A stretch of 64,000 nucleotides of DNA. It comes from Artemia franciscana. Taxonomy: Eukaryota > Arthropoda > Branchiopoda > Anostraca > Artemiidae. Below the pieces are notes generated by a model that searched no databases, was not told the DNA's origin, and worked only from the letters and a program-made list of their open reading frames with translations. Positions 34,740-46,357 of the stretch are shown piece by piece (positions within the stretch are counted from its first letter, which is position 1; every line of letters starts with the position of its first letter). The position numbers were made by a program, and so were the translations under genes. The DNA lies in contig NC_088883.1 in NCBI RefSeq assembly GCF_032884065.1, forward strand, positions 33,358,237 to 33,422,236. The letters run 5' to 3'.

Positions 34740-35575
34740 AAAAAATCACCTAGAAGTATGTGTAGCATTAAAACTTATAACGAAAATAAAACACTACATG
34801 TAAAAGAAGGTTTGTCTCCTCCACAATACCTTACTCTTTACGCTTTAAAGTATTTTTAGTAATTTCAACTATTTATTTTACAGCCTTTGTGATTCAGGGG
34901 TCATTCTTAAAGATTTGGGATAAAATTCAAGCTTTAGTGCAAAGAGCGAGGTATTGACGAGGAGGCAAACCCCCTCATATACATAATACAAATACAAAAA
35001 TATAGAAGTTCGTTACGTAAGGTAATTCGCAAGGTACTTATGTTTATTACTAACAAAAACGTTCGTAAAAAAAAAAAAAATCGAGTTTCATTTTTAAGTA
35101 ACCAAAAATTGGATGGCAACTAGGCCTCCTCCCGCGCCCTTTTCTTATCAAAATCATCCGATTAACACTATGAGAAAGCCATTTAGCCAAAAAAAGACAA
35201 ATTTTGTTTTAATTATTCATGTGCGGTAAGCCAAAATCACAACTTGGATTAATTCAAAAATGTTCAGAAATTAAATAAAAAAAACAAGTTTTTTTTAACT
35301 GCAAGTAAGTAGCGACATTAAAACTTAAAACGAACAGAAATTATTCCGTATATGAGAGAGGTTGTCCCCTCCACAACACCTCGTTCTTTACGTTAAAGTT
35401 TTCGTCTGTTTTAAAAAGTAGAGCTAGTAGAAGGAGTCAAACTCTAGCGTAAAGAGCGGGGCGTTATGGAGGGGACAACCCCTTTAATATACGGAATAAT
35501 TTCTCTTCGTTTTAAATTTTAATGTTGCTCCTTACTTGCAGTTAAAAAAGTGTTTTTTTTTCATTTAATTACTTT
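34740..35575. repeat. Foldback repeat copies
   Basis: A partial copy (34740-34985) is followed by a full one whose arms, ~35276-35400 and ~35439-35562, are reverse complements. It matches the repeat at 1-437, including the 5' flank (ATTTAGCCAAAAAAAG at 35185). Confidence 0.7.
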
Positions 35576-35774
35576 TAAGATTAACCGAAACAATAGAAAA
35601 CGTTCCGTTAATCAAAATATCCATTTCACATCTGTCATTGAAAACAAGGAGAGACATACCGCCTCCCTCGAAAGAGGCATTCTTAGGCATCGGGTCTCTA
35701 GCCCAATCCCAAAATTAAAGTAAAGTGTCAACGACGAAATCACAAAAGAGAAAAGTGCTCCGTTTCTTCAATTA

Positions 35775-36065
35775 AAACCGCAGATCTATAGACCTGGTCG
35801 GATCCGGCATTCACTCCCGATTACTCCCCCAAACACAAGTTTGAGCAGCCACATAGAAAGTACAAAATTTGAATTTTTCTGAAAAGATTCTTAGAAAAAT
35901 AATATTTTGAAAAAGATGGCTATCTCAAAATTTTGATCGGATACATTTGGGAAAAAACGGGGTGGGTGATGTCTTGTTGCCCTTCAATCACTTTAAACTT
36001 TTAAAAATAGCACTACAAATTGTAACTTGCAGTCAAATGAGCCACCTCCTTAGTTTAATTGTAAG
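35775..36065. repeat. Left arm of an inverted repeat around a LINE
   Basis: Reverse complement of 38420-38700. Landmarks are GCAGATCTATAGACCTGG, GGATCCGGCATTC, TTTTGATCGGATACATTTG and AATGAGCCACCTCC. The ~2.35 kb between the arms contain the LINE at 37195-38290. Confidence 0.7.
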
Positions 36066-37194
36066 TCCACCAGTTGTGAAAATGCCCTGGAAGAAAATGA
36101 GTCGCTGTTTGCTGTTTTTGCGCATGGAGCTAAAATTGCTTACATATATAAGGTTTTCAGTTGGGATGGGGATCAGAAGCACCTTAAATAAAGCCAATTT
36201 TTGGGCCTACAGTTATCGAATCGAAATAATTTTTTGGGAGGGAGGGAGATCCTTCCCCAATGGTGTACTTAGGTATAGTAGTTAAAATGTCACCAAAGTA
36301 AACCTTTGTGGTCTTGAAGTAGTAATTTCAAAACTTGCTGTTATGGCTATGAAATTTCGAAGGTATAATTATACTAGTATATTAATTATGAAAGTAAAAA
36401 AAAAGCAGTATTTGTTATAAATTGATAAAACACAGACGAAATTTCTAAATTTTTTGTATAATAACTACACAAAATTGAAAATACAACGACGGGTAAAGTG
36501 GTTAAATGTAACATACTAATTAAATTGTAATAATATTAAAAATAAATGTACCTTTTATTACATTTCCATTCATTTAATTCAAAATGGAAAGGTATTGTGG
36601 TGTAAGAAATTAAAAGTATTTACTGTTCGCTCGCTACAGTGATAAAATTTCATAGGACTCACTTTATTTTTCCAGTATGTGGGAGGGTGGTGGTTCTCTG
36701 AAAACAAACTTGGCCAGAAAAGTCTGGAGGATTTTTTCTTTTGGGGGGTGGGGGTACTGAGATACTTTCATCCATACAGGGACAGTCGTGTCATATAGAT
36801 AGCCAACTTGCTTAAATGTACCTCCTCCACTTTGATACAAAGTGAATTAGGATTACTTTTATTAGCCTGTTTTTTGCTATGAAATCTGTGATTATGTTTA
36901 AAAAGGTGACGAATTGGCTTGACGAAAATAAAAAAAAAAGAGAAAAATTCACTTTTTAACATAGAAGTATTGAAGATCAATCTCTTTTCTCTGCTTGATT
37001 TAACTACCAGGTCCAGGTCTAGATGTCCCCCCGGAAAATTCTTCCCTGGGAAAAATCCCTCCTCGGGAAGTTCCCCTTCAAAAATTCTCCTCTCGGAAAA
37101 TAACCCCTGGATAATTTTAGAAGTTCATTAGAAGGAAAATTGATATGTCGACCAAGTTTTCACTCTTAGGTTAATAATTGAGAAGTCCCTTCGT
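36066..37194. other. No gene recognised
   Basis: AT-rich sequence. A set of CCCGGAAAATTC / CTCGGGAAG style imperfect repeats at 37025-37110 is the only structure noted. Confidence 0.4.
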
Positions 37195-38290
37195 TGTCAA
37201 ATACCTTTGGTCCTCAGTTTTTATTGATTATGAGCAAGCTCTCGATTCTGTTGATAGAAGAGCGTTAGTAAGTCTTATCCTTATATGGTATACCGGAAAA
37301 ATTCATTAAAGTGATTTGTGCTATGTACCAGAATAATACTGCTACGGTTAAGGTAGGAAATGAGGTTAGCAACTGGTTTTTTATTAAATCAGGAGTTAAG
37401 CAGGGTTGTGTTCTATTCCCCTTTATATGGATCATTTTTATGGACTTCTTCTTAAGGAGCACAGGAAAGGCAATTGGAGACCACGGAATAAATTGCGGAG
37501 AAAAAACACTCCTGGACTTAGATTATGCTGATGATTTAAGAATATTAGATGAAAGTGTGAGCAAAATGAATGAATTTTTAGAGGTTTTACGAGTTCAGGG
37601 TGCTAGAATAGGCTTGGAAATTAATGTTAAGAAGACTAAGTCACTAAGGCTAGGAATAAGTGAAGATGAAAAGGTGACGTTAGTAGTATTATTAGTAAAG
37701 ACGGTGGGAGCAGTGAAGATGCTAGAAGTAGAATAGCTAAGGCTCAGGGTGTTTTTTCCTAGTAAAAAAAAAGTTTGGAATAATAGGAAGATAAGTCTGC
37801 AAACCAAGATTAAAATATTGGAAGCTACAGTGATGACAGAGGTCAAATGTGGCTCTGAAGCATGGACGCTCTGAAAAGCAGACGAAAATTTACTAGATAT
37901 TTTATAAAGAAATTGCCTACGGATTGTTCTGGGTACCCGACTGACTGACCGTATTTCAAACGGTAGGCTATACGAAAAATGTGGTTCAATCTTTCTAAGG
38001 CTATAATGAAAGAAAGGTTGAGATGGTTAGGCCACGTTCCACGGATGAAGGATGATAGATTGCTGAAGATTGTCCTTTTTGGCCAACCGTCTGGGGCTTC
38101 ACGGAAAGCAGGTCGTCCTCGTCTGGGTTGGGATATTATGAATAAAGATTTAAATCAAATAGGAACTTTCTGGGAGGGTGTAAAGAGGGAGGCCTTGAAT
38201 AGATTAGGTTGGAAGAGGAGCGCGCGTAGCTGTGTTGGCCTCAGGTGGCTTGGTGCTGCAGTGAGCTATTAGTAGTAGTAGTAGTAAAAT
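37195..38290 (+). pseudogene. LINE reverse transcriptase fragment
   Basis: Reading across frameshifts: VFIDYEQALDSVDRRALVSL, then an open stretch from 37311 with GVKQGCVLFPF and the catalytic LDYADDL (near 37525), KTKSLRLGISEDEK, a thumb region, and the C-terminal RLRWLGHVPRMKDDR and AGRPRLGW motifs ending near 38270. A (TAG)n tail follows. The N-terminus and endonuclease are missing (5' truncation). Stops near 37735 and frameshifts inactivate it. The C-terminal motif set is typical of RTE/Jockey-like non-LTR elements. Confidence 0.85.
38270..38287. repeat. (TAG)n LINE tail
   Basis: Six TAG repeats directly after the LINE C-terminus, as in LINEs with microsatellite tails. Confidence 0.7.
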
Positions 38291-38419
38291 TGAAATTTAT
38301 ACTCACCTGTTTAAGTCAGAGGTAATGCTATAGTGTTGCCTATAGTAAAAAGCCAAAAAGGTTCAATATGCTATTATCTTTTTTTAGAGGCTCTTTTTAT
38401 GGAAGGGATGGCCATATAA

Positions 38420-38700
38420 ACTTCGGAGGTGGCTCATTTGACTGCAAGTTAAAAGTTGTAGTGCTATTAATAAGAGTCAAAAGTGGTTGAAGGGCAACAA
38501 GACATCACCCACCCCGTTTTTCCCCAAATGTATCCGATCAAAATTTTGAGATAGCCATCTTTTTCAAAATAGTATTTTTCAAAAACATTGTCCAAAAAAC
38601 TCAAAATTTCGTATTTTCAATATGGCTGCTCAAACTTTTGTATGGGGGAGAATTTCTGGAGCGAATGCCGGATCCGGCCAGGTCCATAGATCTGCGGGAA
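38420..38700. repeat. Right arm of the inverted repeat around the LINE
   Basis: Partner of 35775-36065, in reverse complement. Confidence 0.7.
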
Positions 38701-38957
38701 CCATATTTAGCTTAAATTGGAACGTTAAGACAGGATCGCTTCCCCTGTAAAGTTTCAGGAAACCTTTTCCCTGATAAAATGGCTATTTACTGGCCTAAAA
38801 ATGCCAGTTTTCCGATTACGACCTCCTCCCCCTAGGAAAAAGAGTTCTAATATCTGACCCACACACCCTCCCCAAAAACGCTTCGTAGACTTTATTTGAA
38901 AACAAAAAACGAGTCAATGTCCCTCGTCCTTTATGGTAGAGATATTTCTTCATAATA

Positions 38958-40703
38958 GATACAGCGACAACTTGGTAGGAATTTTTAAAATTCTATATAG
39001 CAAAAATTTAATCTCCCATTAAATCTGTTCTGTAAATTTTTCCACTCCTCATTCGAAGCTTCTTATGAGTTGGAAATACTATCCCTTTATCTTCCCCAAT
39101 TTTGGTGTTCAGTGCCTTCTTATACAAGATTTTTTTTTCTTTTTTTTTTTTAGACTATATTTTTTTCAGTCAACCGGCTAGCTTGAAACCAGTTTAAAAA
39201 GAAAGAATGGGTAGAATTAAATACATAGTTACATTTCTTCTGAGTAACGTAATTGTGGTTTTGTAAAACCACGATTAGTTTGGATGATATAAAATTTACT
39301 TTAAAATGTCAAGTGCCGATAAGAAACGTAATGTTTCTGTAAGAAAACCCAACCATAAGACCGTCAAATGCTGAGACTCTAAAATAAATAAAGACTATTT
39401 TAAAGATCATGTTTGTCGTTATCACAACGATCTTGAAGAAGTACCGAAATGTGTATTCGTGCCGTTGTTTCAAGACTTGTTTACGCCGTTTTAGAAGCTT
39501 GAGCGAGATGACAATGTTACGATCATTATAGCATCTGTCAGTGGAGGTATTTCTGTGGTGATAACTGCCTCACCAATTCCTAAGCCTCTACCACTACCTG
39601 ATGAGGTAGTGGTAGTGGTAGGTAGCCGGAATGTCAGTGGACATTCCGGCTTACAATCAATATTTTTAGGCATAAATATCGTCGTTTTCACGACGATCTT
39701 GAAGAAGCACCAAAATGTGTATTTGTGCCGTTGTTTTAAGACCCGTTTACGCCGTTGTAGAAGCATGAGCGAGATGACAATATTACGATCATTGCAGCAT
39801 CTGTCAGTGGAGGTATTTCTGTGGTGATAACTGCCCTACCAATTCCTAAGCCTCTACCACTGCCTGATGAGGCCATAGTCAGTGGACATTCCGCCTTACA
39901 ATCAATATTTTCAGGCATGAAATATCTTTTTATCACAGAATTTAAACAAGCCCGGCAAGAATAAAGGAGTTAAACAAGCCCATTATATTTGGCCTTGGGG
40001 TAGAGAGAAAGCATCACAAATCCTTGGAATTAATTATTGCGGTGATTCCGTCACCTCCATCCATTTTTTATCGTTCATTGTTCTTTCGATCTGTTCATCA
40101 CTTCTCATATTTGCGAATATCAATTTACTTACTTTAGTTAATACTCTTGTCCAAGTATATTACCATTTATTAGATTATCAGTACATTATAAAGTTAAAGC
40201 TACCCCCCATGATCCATCGGTGGTGGGCGTTTATCCCCCCGGAAAATACCCCCCATGGAAAATACCTCACCGTGGAAAAAAACCCAATGCGGAAAATACC
40301 TTCCAGCGGAAATCACTCGCCCTCATAGAAAACCGTTTTTAAAGTTTCTTTTGTACTTCTCCCTGAAACCCTCCCCCCCCCCCAAAGATACTGGATAAGT
40401 TTTTTTACCTTTTTTTTATACTAGCGCGACCTGTCTCAGATAGTTCAAAAAAAGTAGAAGGGGGTGAAAATTAGACGAATTTCTCTTTAATTATGATTGT
40501 ACAAACATTATGGGATCTCTGCATATTAAATTATATTTAAAGGCCAATCTTCTTATTTTTTTATTCGGTGAAAATCAAGTAGCGATCCAGGTAAAATCGA
40601 CGAATTCCCCCCCCTAATGAATAGAGGCTTGGGACGCCCCTGTTGCCTACTCATGAGAAAACAACCTGTACAGTTCTTTTTCTTCATTTTCTGCCTTTTT
40701 CTA
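38958..40703. repeat. Right arm of the 1.5-kb inverted repeat
   Basis: Reverse complement of 438-1922. It carries an additional ~240-bp tandem copy (39669-39910) of the hairpin-containing block, with GGATGATATAAAAT and CATGAGTAGG... landmarks in mirror order. Confidence 0.75.
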
Positions 40704-41311
40704 GAAAAGGGCAGAATTAAAGGTAAATAAGAAATTTCATGACAACTCGTAAAAATCATTGAATTTCTGGAAGATGAAGGGGGAGCAATGGGTAAAGGAC
40801 ACCATCCCTTTACAAACACCTCTGCTCTTCTTTATTCCCTACTTATAGCTTATCAGCCTTTTTAACCCATTTTCAGCCTTTATAGCTTATTTTTCCTGGT
40901 ATAAACATTGAATGGATAATTTAAATGGGAAAATCCGCTGAACTTAAATGTAGATGTCAGTTTGTGATGAAGCAGCGTATAATGATTATTTAGAGGTAGA
41001 AGAATGTAAAAGGGCAATCGTTTTAGCTGTTGGGAGAGGGGTGGGATTTTGCACATAGATTTACCATTAGGTTTCTACCCTGTTGATATACAGTTCAAGT
41101 GGCACAGCAAGTTTCGCTATAGTGAAACAAATCCTAAGATGTCTACCTCTTCTGAATGTCTACCCCTTTAAATACAATAATTCGGTGTTCAATAAAAAGC
41201 ATAAAATATTTTGGAATTGTTAAATCAATTCAGTTTATTGTGGGTTTTGAACTATTTATAGGGAACGGGGGTGTTTTGAAAAGTGGGGAAAGAACTTGTT
41301 AGCTTTTTACA
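40704..41311. other. No gene recognised
   Basis: Ends abruptly at the truncated Helitron tail at ~41312. Confidence 0.4.
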
Positions 41312-41446
41312 CATTGTCTGTGCATATACAAAGCCTTATGTACTTATAATGACGTCATATGCAAACGCTCTTTTTACAAACAAACAAACATACATACACA
41401 CAACTCGTTTTTATATAGATAGATAAATAGATCGATACAATACAAA

Positions 41447-43774
41447 TTAACTGCGTAAAACTTGCGAATATGAAAGATTCTTCGCTGTCCAATTGTCGTT
41501 GCATATAAATAGATTGTCAGGTTTACCGACCCTCGAACATGCAACGTACAATTGTCCATGGGAAAAACAATCAGTATTAAGATCTATACCACATTTTTCT
41601 AATGATTGACCTTGAGCTTTGTTGATGGTGATTGCAAATGCTAATCGAATTGGGAATTGCAATCTTTTAAATTGAAAAGGCAGATCCGTTGGAATCATGG
41701 GAATGCAAGGAATAAGAACAGCCTCACCCTCAAAAGGCCCTGTCAAGATTGTGGCCTCTATTACGTTTTCCATTGTTTTTTTACGGCAAGTCGCGTGTCA
41801 TTGCAAAGCTTTGGTGGGTTGATATTTCTTAACAGTATTATTTGTACGCTTATTTTTAGTTGTAGCACGTGTTGTGGAAACCCTGAAAGATCCACGGAAT
41901 TTAAAAATTCAGATGGATAATTAACCGTCTCATTTGCTTTCAAAACTGTGTCGACTGACTTGTAAAAGACTGCCTGGTCTCGAATCTTGGTCAAAACAAT
42001 ATTGTTGATTTCGTGGACGTCTATATTTTTGGGTGCAAGAATCACTCTTTCACTTAGCCATTTATTATTTTTATAATTGTTTAGAATATTCGGAAATACT
42101 TTTTCAATCAATTCATTTTTGGACGTCACTAAATTACAGAATTCAGCAGGTAGTTGTATACGTCCTGAAATTGAGTCTACTGGGAGCTTTCCGTTTCCAT
42201 TTGCCAGCACTTGATCTGAAAATGGTGAACCAGAGTCATCGTTTTGCAATCGGACACGCATATTTGTAGTTAATTTTAATGTTTTTACATGTGCCCATAA
42301 ATTAGAATTTTTCAGGCAAGCATTCATTTCATCTGCAGGGGATGACCCAGGTATTATAGGTAATGTTTACCTGAAATCTCCCGCAAGCAATATTTATGTG
42401 CTGCCAAAGGGTTTCGAATTCCCTCGCAAATCTTTCAAACATTGATCCAGAGCCTTGAGCGATTTTTTGTGTGCCATTGTGCACTCGTCCCAAATAATAA
42501 GTTAGCATTGCTGCAATACTTTACCCATCCTAGATGATTTGGAAATATTGCACGTGGGAGTTTCTGTAGAATATAAATTCAGAGGCAATTTCAAACCGGA
42601 ATGAGCAGTTCTTCCACCAGGCAGCAACGTTGCGGCTATTCCAGACGACGCAATTGCCAACGCTATATCATTTTTTGATCGAATTGATGCCAGAATCAGT
42701 TTTATCACAAAGGTTTTACCAGTACCTCCTGGCGCATCCAAAAAAAAAATTTCTCCAACGTTGTTATCGACACATTGCATTATCGTATCATAAATGTCTT
42801 TTGGTTCCGACGTTAACTTGGAAATGTTATTTTGTACATACGACAATAGAAAACTCGTACTGTAACTTTGTTCACGATCCAATTCTACACATGTCGAAGC
42901 AGCAGCAGTACGATTAGGTGAAGGCATTCCCAAATCCTATAGAGGTTTGTTTACCATACATATGCACAAATCTTCTATAATAACTAAAGTGTAGTTATAA
43001 ATTTCTGATGTAAAATCAAAAGTCATATGTGACGTCTCTAACCATTTTCGATGGAGTATATCTTCGGACATTTTTTTATTTATATTTTTCCCATAACTCT
43101 GTAGGAGCTGATGGAGAGCAATTTGTTAGTATGATGCCAAACAATGCACGAATTTGACTTGGAGTTGACGTTTCGCACGCGTCATTGATGCAGTTATCCC
43201 ATTGTTGGTCATTCTCCAATAAATTCAGAGCTTGGCATGCACTACGGTAAGTGTCATGTATAGTACCGTTTACAGTTCTCAAATACTCAAAGGACGTCGG
43301 ACCGGGTACATTCACCAAAAGCAGGCGTAGAAAGAACCATTCATGTTGATTGGGGTGAACGGTGTAGAGTCTTCCTATCGTGGTATCTTTGAAGATGGTA
43401 GGTTAGCCGTCGACTGACTTACCCTGTTTTCGACGTTCAAATACTTTATTTTTAGTATTCCACGTGTAATACGAAGGCACTTCAGTATACAGCAGTTTTT
43501 TTGCAAAAGAATCATTTTTGTATAGCGAAAAGAAAGCAGTTAACTTTGTGTCCGGTGGATTCAGGGCTCTTTGTTGCACGTTGGATTCCAAAAAATAAAC
43601 ACGTTGACCATTCTGTAAATGTACCGCTAAGTGAACAACAGCTGGACTACGTTCATGTATCGGATATGAAAGAATTCGCCAAACAGCTTCATTACTGCTT
43701 ATGTATCTTCCAGCCTGATATTGTACGATTTTGTCGATTTCTTTGATTTCGGACTGCAAGCCAAAAACTGCCAT
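41447..43774 (-). pseudogene. Pif1-like helicase (third copy)
   Basis: Open pieces are separated by frameshifts. They are 43774-43403 (two-tyrosine region just upstream, then the YLRTV-preceding part), 43318-43076, 42933-42502 with intact Walker A (DAPGGTGKTF), 42327-41761, and 41773-41447 with ITINKAQGQSLEKC and VACSRVG. The DExx box and motif III region (42330-42500) is readable only across frameshifts (ILLAGDFR then a stop-like change). The Cys codon is TGT, unlike in the non-autonomous copies. Confidence 0.8.
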
Positions 43775-45126
43775 GTCACTGCCTTTGTTGACGTATTTAT
43801 ATATATATTTGATTGCCTTTACAGAGTTACAGTATTCAACGTTTATGTGTACATTAAATGTTTTTGATAATAATGGGGAATATGGAACAACCCACTAGTT
43901 ATCTACTTCGATGGTGGTACCGTTACGCTTCTTTATTATTGCTGTTTTACCGCCATCTTCAGTAGATCTTCTTCTATATTGTGGGTAACCATCATTGCCA
44001 GTAATAGTTTTGGATACTAAAAGTCGAGAATATTGCTTTGTGCACCTTCCTTTGGCCATGCATGGTGTATTTTCGTTCAGTGCACCACAAGGTCCATGTA
44101 TCATATTTTTTACAACAATATCATATAATCCCTTATCGACATTTTCATCAGGTATTTCAGTGAAAATCCCATCATCAATTTCGTTAGAAGTAATTTTATT
44201 ATGTAGCCAGATTAGTATATGTGCGTGTGGCAAACCTCATTTTTGCCATTCCACTGAGTACATCCAGCATCACACTGACCCAAACACTTCAAGTTTTACT
44301 ATGTAGTTTATCAGTGATTTCAACTTTTGCCGAAAGACACGGGCCGTAATGTCAGGTCTATGAACCGCCGATTGTCCTTGAAGTAAAAGCTGCTGTAGCT
44401 CGTCCCAAGATTGATTACATGTAAATGTAATAAATAAATCTGGACGACCATAGAGACGAACATACGCAATAGCATCTTGAGCATAGTCATGCATATGACG
44501 GGGACTGCCAGCATATGACAAAGGTAAAATCTTTAATCTTCCAACGTTTGTGGTATTACCGTCATTTACATCTGCATCTCGCGAATGAATGTATTGTTCA
44601 GAACGGAGGTTGGTCTGATTCATACGGATAAATAGCAAACGTTCTGATTCAATTTTTGCATACATATCAACGACGTATTGGTGAAACAATTGACGGCATT
44701 TTAAAATACAATTGTCTTCATCCTGCCGAATCATTAGTCTATAGGAATAATAATGCATTGCACTGCATTTCTTATGCATTTCTTTGTTAGTGGCTGGATT
44801 CATCAATTTAATATTAAAGTGATACCCGTCGGCTCCATCCCAAAAATAATAGGATATTGTAGGGCATCGTACCATCGATGAGTTTCAGCAATTCTTACCA
44901 ACTGAGCGTTTTGCTTATGAACAATAAAATCTCGAGGTAAAAACTGATCACCGACCATAACGATTGCCACTTCGTCGATTGTTGGAGCATTGTATCTACA
45001 CACATGTTGGCCAGGAGGCGTTTTGTCAGCGGAAATAACAATTTTATACGTATCAGTAGCCATCAAATCGATGGCTGTTTTGAACAGACGCACTAAATTA
45101 TTATTTTCGTGGAAAAGATGTTGCAA
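43775..45126 (-). pseudogene. Helitron Rep domain (third copy)
   Basis: Pieces at 45126-44803, 44875-44270 and 44233-43895 cover the Helitron-like N domain and the HUH motif (PHAHILIWL at the start of the third piece). The two-tyrosine motif KYIYKYVNKG (near 43810-43840) is in frame with the helicase. CAG to TAG at 43897-43895 and at least two frameshifts inactivate it. Confidence 0.8.
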
Positions 45127-45352
45127 TTGGGAAACGATTGTCCTTTCAACGTTGGGAGAAATTTAGCCACGTGTATTCAATTCAGAATTTCTATCACTGA
45201 TGAAGTGCAATTGTAAAAATTTATGATTCTCGCCTGAGAATGGTAGAAGGGACCCTGCTCTATGCTAAATTTGCCCTTTTACTTTGAAAGTAGGCATAAA
45301 TTGATCTGTATTTTCGATTTGGGCACCAAACGACTTCATTTGGAAACATGAG

Positions 45353-46051
45353 TTATATTTTCTGATCTGTGATAAAAAAACGCTTAGATTCTGACGTAGC
45401 TCCAGTAAGCAAAGTCTTCAATGGCTCTGGTGGTAAAGCCAATAGAGGAAGTTTAACTTTTCCTGAGGCGCAACACATTCCCATTTTTTCACCATTGAAT
45501 TTCAAGGCCTTGCAATAGGGACAAATTTTAGACATAGTCCCGATTTGAACATATCTACTATAACCATCGACTGGGCTGTACGTGAATACCAGGCGATAAT
45601 TTTCAGGTTGCTCTTGTGATTCCTCGGCACGCTTTCTTTTCTTACTTACTCTATCAGCCGCAAGCCTGTTTTCTTGCTGTTCTTGTGATTCCTCGGCACG
45701 CCTTCTTTTTTCACTTTCTCTTTTAGCAGCAAGTCTGGTTTCGCGTTGCTCTGGTAGTTCCTCGACACGCCTTTGTTGACATAAATTGCACATTCCTAAT
45801 CTAGCATTATCTCTTGAAGCCGTAAGCCTGTTTTCACGCTTGTCTTGTGATTCCTCGACACGCTTTCTTTTTTTACTTTCTCTTTCAGCAGCAAGTCTGG
45901 TTTCGCGTTGCTCTGGTAGTTCCTCGACACGCCTTCGTTGACGTAAGTTGCACATTCCTAATCTGGCCCTTCCCTTTTGAACCGCAAGCCTGGTTTTGCT
46001 TTTTGGTAACATTTTATAACATTGACAGTTGGAGCAATCTCCACGTGTCAA
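45353..46051 (-). pseudogene. Helitron ORF1 with zinc-finger-like and 23-residue repeats
   Basis: Open for ~230 codons. From about Met-14 it reads MLPKSKTRLAV, then two ARLGMCNL(C/R)QRRRVEELPEQ units and several charged 23-residue units. An intact SKICPYCKALKFNG...MCCASGKVKLPL segment follows, which is missing one base in the copy at 12191. It ends in a frameshift at the MTSFGA region. This gives the best view of the intact N-terminus. Confidence 0.7.
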
Positions 46052-46303
46052 GCTTGTTAAAGCTCAACAATTTATAATAAACCTCAAAATTTGAAGTACC
46101 TTTTTTAAGGGTTTTAAATCACATTAATCTATTGTCAAAATATTTCGAAATATTTATGCAATTCCCAGTTTTTACATTTAAACCCTCAACACAAAAATAC
46201 GTAAAACTGTTCTCTATCCTAATATTAAACTTTAAGTTTTAAAAAATAATAATCAATTTGTGTGGTTGGTAAAATTGGATAAACGTCAGTATGATCATTT
46301 TTA

Positions 46304-46357
46304 TTTCAGTACAAATCAAATATCAGCTTTTACGCTGATATTTGATTTGTACTGAAA
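46304..46357. other. Perfect hairpin, 24-bp stem
   Basis: Positions 46304-46327 are the exact reverse complement of 46334-46357, with a 6-nt loop TTTTAC. No transposon ends are visible nearby. Confidence 0.85.

Larger units (their letters stand above)
41312..46077 (-). mobile_element. Third Rep-helicase Helitron copy, 3'-truncated
   Basis: It carries ORF1, Rep and helicase in the expected order on the - strand. The 3' side ends in TATATGCACAGACAATG at 41312, so the double hairpin and CTAG are missing. No TC head is recognisable at the 5' side. The flank before ORF1 (AAAGCTCAACAAT...) matches ~24018-24034. It is probably an old truncated copy. Confidence 0.8.
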
